Source: Ptychodera flava
Taxonomy: Eukaryota > Hemichordata > Enteropneusta > Ptychoderidae
DNA length: 64,000 nt
Direction: 5' to 3'
Assembly (NCBI RefSeq): GCF_041260155.1
Contig: NC_091931.1
Coordinates: 27,917,654-27,981,653 of the forward strand
Below the pieces are notes generated by a model. The model did no database searches. It was not told where the DNA came from and saw nothing but the letters and a program-made list of their open reading frames with translations. Below, piece by piece: positions 1 to 28,900 of this stretch (positions within the stretch are counted from its first letter, which is position 1; each line of letters starts with the position of its first letter). A program made the position numbers and the translations under genes.

Positions 1-365
1 TAAATGCTACCTTCTTAAAATTTATACAGAGGATAATTCAAAATAAAATTGCCATCAATTCTTTTACAAATAAGTTCGAATAAATACACGGAGGACGATG
101 ATAAGAATGAATGAAAATCCCAATCTATTTCCTCTTTAAGCGATTATTGGATTTTGTTGTGTTAATCAAAGGAGGTGGGATCAACAAACGTCTTAATCGT
201 ACTATTGGATAAAATTCCTTCCGAATGAATAGAAACTATGCTTTAAAACTGGCTAGGAGAGTGCCAAGTTTTATTGCAACAAGATCGCGTATTTTAGTAA
301 TGCAAACATTGAAATTCACGCTGTATTAGTCTAAAAAAGTCACAACCAAAACAAACATAATTTGT
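1..365. other. AT-rich non-coding stretch
   Basis: I see no open frame with splice signals, no RNA gene and no repeat here. It precedes the minisatellite and probably belongs to an intron or the 5' flank of the receptor gene whose first recognisable exon begins at 1759. Confidence 0.4.
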
Positions 366-1056
366 CTAACTTTCGAACAAACTAATACCGCTAACTTTCA
401 AACTACCTACTACCTTAATATAATGGTACTAACTTTCAAACAACCTAGTACAGTAATATAATGGTACTGTCTAACTTTTGAACAACCTAGTACCGTAATA
501 TAATGGCACTGTCTAACTATCTAAAACTACCGTAATATAATTGCACTGTCTAACTTCCAAACTACCCAGTACAGTAATATAATGGTACTGTCTAACGTTC
601 GAACAACCTAGTACCGCAATATAATGGCACTGTCTAACTTTCAAACTACCTAGTACATTAATATAATGGCACTGTAACTATCAAACTACCCAGTACCGTA
701 ATATAATTGCACTGTCTAACTTTCAAACTACCTAGTACAGTAATATAATGGCACTCTCTAACTTTTGAAAAACCTAGTACAGTAATATAATGGTACTTTC
801 TAACTATCAAACTACCTAGTACCGTAATATAATGGTACTGTCTAACTTTCAAACTACCTAGTACAGTAATATAATGGCACTGTCTAACTTTCAAACTACC
901 TAGTACAGTAATATAATGGTACTGTCTAACTTTCGAACTACATAGTACAGTAATATAATGGTATTGTCTAACTTTCACACTACCTAGTACCGTAATACAA
1001 TAGTATACACTGTCTAACTTTTGAACAACCTTGTACGGTAATATAATGGTACAACC
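366..1056. repeat. 42-bp minisatellite, about 16 units
   Basis: A tandem array with a unit of about 42 bases, built around the words ctaactttcaaactacctag and tacagtaatataatgg. Units differ by scattered substitutions and a few small indels. Because 42 is a multiple of three, a minus-strand frame stays open across several units (658-1059) and would read as a 14-residue repeat. That follows from the repeat length and is not evidence of a gene. Confidence 0.9.
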
Positions 1057-1758
1057 CATTCATTTACATGACGCAATGCTCAAATAGTTGTGACAGTTTT
1101 TTGCCTGACGACAAGATGTATTTTTGCAAGAAAAATATGTCTCACCATATTTTTGTTTGTAGTTTGCTTCCTTATCTGTATTTTCACCATGCATTGTCAA
1201 GTCTAAGTAGAAACTGAAATGTCTCTACATTGGCTTCCTTCTCAGGCGGAGACACCAATCAGAGACTTCAACGCGACCTGGTTCCTTCAAAACTTGGATG
1301 ATGTCACTTGACCTCTGACATGACCCAACTCATCACGGCCATCACGGTAAAGTACACCGATACGAAGCCTGTTATCCGTTCGTGGCATAGTACCTGTCAA
1401 ATTATAAGATGCTCCTCAGTCTTCAGTGTTGATTACGAGTAAATGAAGGAAAAGTTATGGACACTGGTGCTAGAGTAAGAATGTGCATGCAGAATAAAGG
1501 CAATGCCAGTCGTTGCAACTACTGTATACATTCTTCATCAGGCGTGGCTCTATCAATACCCCATGGTTATAATATCACTGTTGATAATGACGACTAGGCA
1601 TTCTATCCTACATCTTGGAATAATTATCTGTTGTATCAGTTATATTATCGATAGAATTTGACGTATGAGAAGACAACGTATTAGAAGACATGTTTGCGAT
1701 TTCGCAAAACTAAATATATCAGGTGTCGCTTGCATTTATTATGTTTTTCTTCATCTAG
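1057..1758. other. Non-coding stretch, probable intron
   Basis: No confirmed exon. A possible splice donor at 1347 and a possible acceptor near 1254 bracket a 93-base stretch, but all three frames are interrupted, so I do not call it an exon. The upstream ectodomain exons of the adhesion GPCR were not found and may lie left of the window. Confidence 0.35.
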
Positions 1759-19521
<17,763 letters not shown>

Positions 19522-22283
19522 CTTCAGCAGCAGCCGATTTGAGTCCAAGAAATTAGTGCAAGCATGGCCGTCAGATCTGCTAAATACAAAGGGATTTTGC
19601 CTCGATGATATGGACGTTTCGGCTGCGCCCTCATCGGTCGGCGATGAGAAATTCACGGAAAAAGTCACCAAAGGCAACCTTTCAGACAGTGTTTCCTTGA
19701 CGTTTATCGGACATATTAGATACCCTTGTCACTGATATGTAGTGAAATTTTTCCTGAGAGTTCACGGTATATTAATTCTAGTTTTTCAAAGGGAGTTTAA
19801 TCGTGTCACTTGCCTTTCCGGACAATAGGTCTACAGGTCTGGACCAATATAACGAAAACGATTGACGATGGTATTATAAAGATTAATAGTCGAATGTGAG
19901 CAGTTGCCTTATCTTCACACCCCTTAATGCTAAAAATGAGGAGAGCAGCCTCAGTGAACTCACACACAAAAAAGAAACAGTAAAAGTGATGCGATAGTGT
20001 ATTTACATCGAACTGTTCATATATATATATCTGCATCACCTTTGCCAAAGGACCAGAAACAAATGACATCTTCTTGTTCCTAAAATATTCATATCGTAAA
20101 GCTATGTTGCAAATTTCAAGACCGCCATAAAAAGGGATTTGCACATTGTCTTTTTCAAGTTACAAATCTTGTATGCTTAGCCAATCAGCTAGTCTGTTGA
20201 GACGCCTGCGAAACGAAAGTTAGCTTCATGTGTTTCCCAGACATGGTCAGTGAAAATAGTAAAGGACTTCTTTATGTATTCTGGTATTTGAGTAAATGTA
20301 TGGTGATTATAATTGTTCGACTGGATTCGATAGCACACTATTCCCATGAACATTGTTTTGCCGCTAGTTTCACTTGTAGTAAAACTCTCGGTACTCCCAA
20401 TATTTGTAGTTAATCTGTTTGATGTTATTCTTGAAGAGCACTAACCAGCTGATATTTATACCCTTGCAGTACTGTAACAGCAGTCTTCAACACACCTATA
20501 GCCCTTGTCTATAGCCGTCCCTTTAAACCGTTACAGGTTTTTCTCACAAATGTTTTTGTACAGCTTCTTTTTTCCAGCAAATTAAGTGAAGATTGCGCAG
20601 CATTTTAAGAATTTATAGCATTAGTTAAACTTTAACGTTGCACTCGGCGTTTTCTTATACCACGACTCACGTAGTGACAACAAAGTATCTGCAGCAAATC
20701 CACATAGCGATGCCGAATAAACAGTCTTTCCGTCCAATAGATGCTGTTGTCGAGATGACACAGTGCTCGCTGTTGCTGAAATTGACAATCTTTTTCATGC
20801 TCTGATTTTCTAGAGACCCAAACCCACAATTCAATCTAGCGTTCAAATTAGAGAAAATAGAATGGACTTTGTATTATATCAGAAGTTTGGGTAGGCAATC
20901 AGTAATTCCACCACCTCACTAGATATAAAATTACGAACTGAGGTAGACTTAAGCCAGATCGTGGCGTTTCATCTTCGGACGAAATGTCTGCTCAATTAAG
21001 GTAGAATGCGCCTCGAGGACTTATACTCGGACTCTAAAATTTGTTCATTACTTTTCTAATGTACCGCTTGTTTGGGAAATTTTATTTTTTCTATCCATGG
21101 ATGGCCGCCATTTTGAATTTCAAATATTGGTAAATATCAGGTAATTTGTTACTCTAGAACCAAACTGTGCGCGGTGACGATGGATATCCTTAATTTAGGA
21201 ACAGAATGGTTGAACGCTTCCTTGAGGAAAGTTTGGACAAAAGTTCAGTTTCGCAGCGCATACTACCTTAATGTACTCTTTTTGTTATAAAAACTTAGAA
21301 CAGTGCATACCACTTTAGATTTAGCTTCCAGAAATGTAAATAATACTTTTAAAAAAAGATTATTTTTTCTATAAGACAAAGGCACTGTAATGAAATTACA
21401 CCTAGTCGAGATGACGTATTTTTATTGGAAATAAAAGGAAAGAGTCGATAATGAATCTTTTGGACTGAACGGGTGTATCATGGTTTGGAAGTTCAACATT
21501 TCATGGCGTAACTTTGAACTGGTAGTTTTATTTTTCAAGATAGCTTCGAGTGTGAGTTTGACAAAGGCTACATCAAACAGCGAGACTGGAGTGCGTACTC
21601 GTCCTGGTGAAAGAACTTATGGATAGTGGCGTGTCTAAAGGATAAATATTGCAAGACGCGCTCAAAGGCTTGGGTAATAGATGAGGAATGCCACTCGTAA
21701 AAAATTGGATCGAGTTATCACCAACAGCCATTAGATCCTGAAAGAATGACATAAAAAATGTTTGCACGGGGAAAAACCGTGAAACATTTTTGAACTTTTG
21801 CTGCTTTCGCAAAAAGGGAGACATATTTACGTGATTTAAGACTGGAATAAGCGTGACATTCGCGAGAAAATTTGCCCGCTCTGCCAACTCTCGCGAAAAA
21901 AGTCAAGCTTTTGGACGCGATAAAGCTTGTAAGTTTGTCTCCGTATGCACTCAGTCGCCTAAGTTTTCTATTTTCTCCGCCAAACGCTTGTGCGTGCGTG
22001 TCCTTTGTCACCATCAAACTGGCAATCCTTGTGTCATCCGGGGTATCTCGAAATAGGGGTAGATCTTATTCAGGGGAAAACATTCGGTCAGTTTGGCGGC
22101 AAAACGTAGCCGTTTAACACTCCAGGTAAGTGTCTGGGTAAAGTAACTTTTCTGACAGGGTGCCTGCGCCTCGGAGAATCGAGGCTGTTGGTTTGATGTT
22201 TTGTATATCGCAGTAATACTCAGTGGTTAAGCGAATATGATTTCATTGATACGTTTGAATACTGCAATGACAGGCAGCACAAA
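19522..22283. other. Intergenic region between convergent receptor genes
   Basis: Probably holds the aGPCR 3' UTR. AATAAA appears at about 20717, though closer signals were not obvious. Apart from the MITE at 20996 I see no gene here. Short frames around 21573-22117 have no splice support or recognisable content. Confidence 0.45.
20996..21272 (+). mobile_element. TTAA-flanked MITE, copy 3 (internally shortened)
   Basis: Begins ttaaggtagaatgcgcctcg and ends gcgcatactaccttaa. About 277 bases against roughly 360 for full copies, so it has lost internal sequence. Confidence 0.85.
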
Positions 22284-22651
22284 TTTATTAAAATTGAAAA
22301 TAAACTTCACAAACAATGGAATGTTTCCTTCCTTTAAACAGATATAAATAAATATTGTTCAAATCTGTCTTATAAAAATATGGATCTTCAATGTAAACTC
22401 CAAGTCCCCAACCCGACTGTTTGAATTCCACACAGAGATACCTCACGATTCCCCTATTAATGCAACTGTCACACAGGGGGCCGTCATCGAGTAGGTAGTA
22501 GGGCAGAGAGACCCGTCGACGGCGATGAGACGAAGAATGCGTGTTTGCACATGAACACTTCACGGGAATGGCAAAAATTGCGTCCATGTCCTAAATTCTG
22601 CACATAGTAAAGTTCGTCATTTCTTGAGGATGCGACCATGCAACGTGAACC
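22284..22651 (-). other. Probable 3' UTR of the receptor kinase
   Basis: Between the stop codon at 22652-22654 and a minus-strand AATAAA at 22284-22289. It contains a 99-codon frame (22288-22587) without homology or splice support, which I leave out as a gene. Confidence 0.45.
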
Positions 22652-22999
22652 TCACTTTGGGACAACTGGGATAGCTGAATGTGACGGTGTCAGACAGCAA
22701 TTTGATAGGCTGCTGTGAATTTTATTGAATGTCGCCCTCTCGTGGGGATCAAGTTTCCAGCAGCTCAGCATGACATCGAGTACCTTCGAGGGGAAGTCAA
22801 CGGGCGCTTGAAGATTCGTGCCTTTCAAAACGACGTCGACAACTTGCTCGTCGTCAAGGTGACTGTAAGGGAGCGCTCCGTACGAGAAAATCTCCCACAG
22901 AGTCACTCCGTAGGACCAAACGTCGCTCTCCGTCGTGTAGACCATCTTTTCCAACGTTTCGGGGGCCATCCAACGAATCGGAAGCATTTTGCGTCCGAT
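22652..22999 (-). CDS. Kinase exon 10: APE motif to C-terminus
   Basis: Acceptor tttttttgcag. Encodes the end of the activation loop and the C-lobe: [40 protein letters not shown] (the conserved CW...P..R motif). Ends VVPK then TGA at 22652-22654. Confidence 0.95.
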   Translation of the reverse strand: MGRKMLPIRWMAPETLEKMVYTTESDVWSYGVTLWEIFSYGALPYSHLDDEQVVDVVLKGTNLQAPVDFPSKVLDVMLSCWKLDPHERATFNKIHSSLSNCCLTPSHSAIPVVPK

Positions 23000-25900
23000 C
23001 TGCAAAAAAATAGAGAGAGACACGGCAGTCAGTAAATTGTGAAAATATAGGAGTATTTCTTCGGAAGCTGTTTTGCTAACTGACTCAATTTTTATATGTA
23101 ATGCATATGATGGTAAAAATGTGAACCATTAATGTTGCTCACCTAGATAAACTATGCTAGATTTACATGATGGAACATTTTCTGTGTTCATGTCATTTGG
23201 AAAATATTATTTAAGAATCATCAAACGGATGTGTTTGCAACAGTATTAAAATAAATATTTTTTAGAATGATCTTACCAAGGCAAAATATGGTCAGTACAT
23301 CAGAGATGTAGTACTGTTAAGTTGGATTAGCAATGAAATATTGATTCGCATAAATATTACTAAAAAGAAGTCTGTTTATGAGTGTTGGGTGAAAATTATC
23401 AAAACGAACACATGCAACAGAACATTGAATTAAGCTTACAGTGCTGGACAAAAGCCATATGCTTAATTTTCATATCGATCTTTTCACTCTTTGGAATATA
23501 GTCGAATAACCGAAGAAAGTTCGTGGCCAAAAAACTACCCGACAGAAATAGACTCAATGCAACGTTGGGCAGTTGCAACGTGGGCAGTAAAAACCCCATA
23601 GCACTTACTTTCGTGTAATCCTGAGGGTACAGTTCGCTCGCTATTCCTAAGTCAGCCACTTTGATTGACAGGTCTCCGGTAACCATACAGTTTCTGGTAG
23701 CTAAGTCACGATGAACAAAATCATTGGACGCAAGATAGGACATAGCGCATGCCACTTGCGTTGCAATGTCAACAAGTTTGTTACGGTGGATCTGCGATGG
23801 GGGCTGCAGTTTGGTGGCGCCCTTCTCCGCGGATGGTGAGCGAGCCGCGAGAAATTGTTTGAGGTCTCCATACTCGGCGTACTCGAAGATGATTGACAGA
23901 GGCTGCCCGATGGTTATAACGCCGAGCATTTCCAACACATTTGGATGCTCGAATTCACACATGGCCGACACCTGTCCATCAAACGATTGCCGCGCATGCT
24001 CAGTGGCATCCAGTTGCAACTCCTTCACCATGGCGATGGCTGGAGGATGTCCCGGAAACAGGCTTTCGAGTCCCGCCAAATATAGTCTCCCGAATCCACC
24101 TGCGTGTAAATTTCTCACAAACTTCACCTTCTTTCGGGGAACTTCTGTCAATATTCGAACAGCGGGAACGTCCTCACTCGGCTTCGGATAGTTGTACTTG
24201 CAGACGCTGTCAACAGATGAGGACGCTATCTCGGGGTCTTGATTTTTTGGCACGGGGATGAATTTACTGAACTTGACCGCCTGAAAAGGCGCCAAAATAT
24301 CCCTCCTGGGTAACCACACTTTACACAGCAACGTGACAATGGCAGCAATCATCACTATGGCGCCGACGGCGGAAGAAATGATGATGATAAGCAGACTGCT
24401 TTGACTACTGTCGTCACTTCCGCCATGGTTCTTGCTTCCTTCGCCATGTCCTTTCCCGCCACTACCCGCGGGATTCGAGTCCATGCTACCTGTCTCCTCT
24501 TCTCCGGTAAGACATGAAATAATCTTGCCATCTGAATGGAGAAAAACAACAAGTCAGGTTGGTGCATTTGAAACAACAGATCACTATATCGCTGCAAATT
24601 TTCATAAATCTGGTATAGTGGAGCAAATTTATCGTCTCATAAAATAAGTGTAAGTTTACACATGTGCTTCGCTGACGGCGTTCATCCCGACGTGAAATTG
24701 ACTGGACTGCATCTACGTGAAGAGTGGAGGGAATGTCGAAGGAAATAAAACGATTGATCAAAATGTTACATTTCACGAAGACATTTTGACATCGACGAGG
24801 ATTGTTAAATGACACTTCAGAAAAAAAGTGAAACTTTACCTTTAAAGTTTCTTACGCTATGGTCCATACGTGACCGTTGCGGCATATTCCTCACCTAATT
24901 TATAAGACGAAATCCTGTAGTTATGCTCCTTGCTGAAGGGTCCTCGTCCCACCTCGTTCAAGGCTTGGATCGTGAACTGGTACTCGTCCAGAGCTCTCAG
25001 CCCTTCAATGGTCGCTGTAGATGACGTTTCCATGGTAACGCGGGGGAGGGGAGATGACTCGCGAGAGTCGACTGTCTTTATCATGATATTGAATTCTGGG
25101 ACTGACCGGCTTTCGCCTGCGTATGCCATGGACGTCGGCGGCGGGACTTTGCCCTCGTTGAACAAACTTAGTGTAGAGTATGACCAATGCAGTCGGACAC
25201 TGTCACATGACCTTGTCTCTATGAGTAAAATTTCTGGCTTCATGGAGGGAGCTGCAAATGAAATGAGACAAAAAAATACAATTATATTGCTCTTCACACT
25301 ATAATTTCCTGAGAAGATGGCAGTGATATTTCGATATTATCCCCTTCTCCGTTGAATTGAATGGTCCACATCAGGGCTCCTTGGCCTGATAGTTCGATAG
25401 GTTCTCAGATTTAATGAAAATGATAGTTCTTTGCTTTTATAAATGGCAAACATTTAAAGCATCTAGAATGTATTTTGCATTTTGGTGGGAAAATAAATGC
25501 CGCTTTCATGAAGATATCCGTCTTTTTGCTCTATAAAACATGGTACACATTATTTTTTAATCTAAATTATGTTGAAATGCATATACATAGTAGTAGCCAT
25601 GCCAACATTGCTTATTGTTTATAAATAAGTTGTGTCATTGTTGACGCAAGAAATCTTATCCGAACGGATATTTCGTTGTCAACTGTAACAGTACACATCA
25701 AACACTTACAGGGTGTGTTGACAAAGATTGACGTTTGGCATTTCAATAGGATTTTTAAAGTAGGAGGAAACTGAATTTATAAATAAAAAAAACAGTTTTA
25801 AAAGTTCTAAGGAGACTAGAGCTTGTACTGCAATGTAATTATAAGGGATTAGTTCGCCTACATACCACATCTCACGTCATGCTTGGTGAGCTCAGTGACC

Positions 25901-28900
25901 GTTCGCCTAACGTCGTCCTGGTTCGTGCACTTGACAGTTGCCTGTTTGAGTAGTAACACATCGTCCGTTCCTTTCAGCCAATCCACGAATTGTAGCAAGT
26001 CACAGTTGCACTGCAGTGGATTGTGGTCTAAAGAACTGTTGAGAAACAGACGTCAAAAATGAGTGCTATTACCATTACGTTCCAATTGCGACTAGACGTA
26101 GCGAGAAACAGTAAACACAATTTGCAGATATCGTCTTAGATACAAACATTTGTTGACTACTATTCCATTATGGTGTCCAATCCATGCCAAAATTACTACT
26201 TTGATTTTACAACACAACATGCCATTCCGAATTCTATTTTACAATTCAACATGCTATTTCACAACTCAACATGCTATTTGACAACACATCATTGACTTCC
26301 AAATCCTATTTTACAACTCAACATGCTCTTCCCATTTCATTTGACAATTCAACATGCTATTTCACAACTCAACATGCTATTTGACAACACATCATGGACT
26401 TCCAAATCCTATTTTACAACTCAACATGCTCTTCATTTGACAATTCAACATGCTATTTCACAACTCAACATGCTATTTGACAACACATCATGGACTTCCA
26501 AATCCTATTTCACAATTCAACATCCCATTCTAAAGCTAGCTCTGCGGAGCAGGGCAGTGTTACTGGCTATCGAACAAGATTCAAAATGGCGGACGCGAAA
26601 TGGTCCCCTCGCACAGAGAGAGAAATGCGAACTTTGCACAAGTCTAAAAACGCAGCTTAGTACATTGTGTATCTAAACAAAATGAGCGTGCTCGAAAACT
26701 AGGATCGATCACGATTATAAATTAAAAATTGCCTGTTTTTGGAAAAGAAACTGCGCGCTGCAATCAGCAGTTTTGTCTATTGTGCACCGTGCGTGGGAGG
26801 CTTATCGTGAAAGACCGAGATTTACTATATGGCGCATCTGATATGGTCCCATCGCATAGAGAGATGAAAATAGGCTTTGTCTAAGTTCAAAAGCACAGCT
26901 TAGCTCATCGTGCATCTAGACAAGAGTTGAGCGTGCTCAAAATAGGAGATCGATCACGATTTTGGGTGAAAAAAAACCGATTGTTTTCGGTGGAGAAACT
27001 GCGTGTTGCAACCAGTGGTTGGTTTTGCCTATGGCGGTCAGCAGGGCTGTGGTGGGAGGCCTTTAGCCGGCAAGGGGTGGACCATTGGGGAGTGGAAAAT
27101 TTTCGAAAAAAAAATTCCCCAAAATTTCAATAAAAATAATCAGCCAAAGAAACTTGAGAAAAACAGATGACGCACTTAGGTAAAAAAAAAAAAAATCCGT
27201 CAAAATTCTGAAACATTTTTATTTTAGTCTGCATCAGATATACTATGATTCTTTGGCCAAGAAAGGGGGGGGGAAGGGGAGATCTGAAGGGTATAATCGT
27301 GGCCAGTAAATGAAGTAACTTTTTTATTTTATAACTTTTTGTTTTGTTCATCATATGTTTTTCTTTCACTGAAGTTTGGCATCGTAAAGTAATTCGAGAT
27401 ATAAGATAATATAAAAATCATATCTGTGATATCGATTGTTAACAACTGTATTGTGGGTCTTTACACTATGATTAATTAACAAGAATTCAACAATTCAGGC
27501 AGCTTGCATCGGTACATAAAATGGGAAATATTCACCAACCATATGACAAACAATCACTTTCTTTGTATTTCACTATTCAACGAAACTGATTTCCATTGTA
27601 ATGTTTAAACTTTATTTTACAATTAAACATTACAAATCCGTATTTTTCTTTTCAAAATTTCATTTGTACACTTGTCTTGACGGTTTCGCTTTTCTTTCTA
27701 ATTCCACATAATATCCCTCGTCATATACACAGGCTTGCAATTGAGATATTTCATACTCAGCTTGCTGGAGATTGGTCACTACATCATCATTTATGATACC
27801 ATGACCAGTGCCGTTCAGAACAACAACAAGCCGGAGCAGTGTTACCATTCTTCGGTGTAGCCCATCATACTCATGATCGGTACTTTCTAACTCTCTTCCA
27901 ATAGCTGTATTTTCTCTGTGATGGTCTGCCTGATGAAGGCTGTGTTACGTGAACGATTCATTTCAATGATTATCATAAGTAGCGAGCAGCCATGACAACT
28001 GACAACTAAGCCTCAGTAAGCGGAGATGTAAAATACGAATATGGGGCCAGACAAGGGTCAAAGCTCTGTTGGAACGGACTTCGCGAGAAAGACTTGTGGA
28101 TAACAACCGATAGAGGTCGCTGTAATGTCGCTATCCGTATTCTTCTGCACTATTGCATTTCACACGCACGGTATTCAACCGTCAAGACAAGTGTACAAAT
28201 GAAATTTTGAAAAGAAAAATACGGATTTGTAATGTTTAATTGTAAAATAAAGTTTAAACATTACAATGGAAATCAGTTTCGTTGAATAGTGAAATACAAA
28301 GAAAGTGATTGTTTGTCATATGGTTGGTGAATATTTCCCATTTTATGTACCGATACAAGCTGCCTGAATTGTTGAATTCTTGTTAATTAATCATAGTGTA
28401 AAGACCCACAATACAGTTGTTAACAATCGATATCACAGATATGATTTTTATATTATCTTATATCTCGAATTACTTTACGATGCCAAACTTCAGTGAAAGA
28501 AAAACATATGATGAACAAACAAAAAGTTATAAAATAAAAAAAGTTACTTCATTTACTGGCCACGATTATACCCTTCAGATCTTCCCTTCCCCCCCCCCCC
28601 TTTCTTGGCCAAAGAATCATAGTATATCTGATGCAGAGTAAAATAAAAATGTTTCAGAATTTTGACGGATTTTTTTTTCCTTTTACCTAAGTGCGTCATC
28701 TGTTTTTCTCAAGTTTCTTTGGCTGATTATTTTTATTGAAATTTGTGGGGAATTTTTTTTTCGAAAATTTTCCACTCCCAATGGTCCACCCCTTGCCGGC
28801 TAAAGGCCTCCCACCACAGCCCTGCTGACCGCCATAGGCAAAACCAACCACTGGTTGCAACACGCAGTTTCTCACCGAAAACAATCGTTTTTTTTCACCC

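Noticed and set aside
658-1059. 133-codon minus-strand frame with a 14-residue repeat
   Set aside because: Produced by a minisatellite whose unit is a multiple of three; no start context, splice sites or flanking coding sequence.
1254-1346. Possible upstream GAIN exon ending at donor gtaaag
   Set aside because: All three frames contain a stop, and the only frame in phase with the next exon is closed; at most a decoy or a misread exon.
23766-24261. Plus-strand frames of 106-141 codons
   Set aside because: Shadows of the minus-strand kinase exon.
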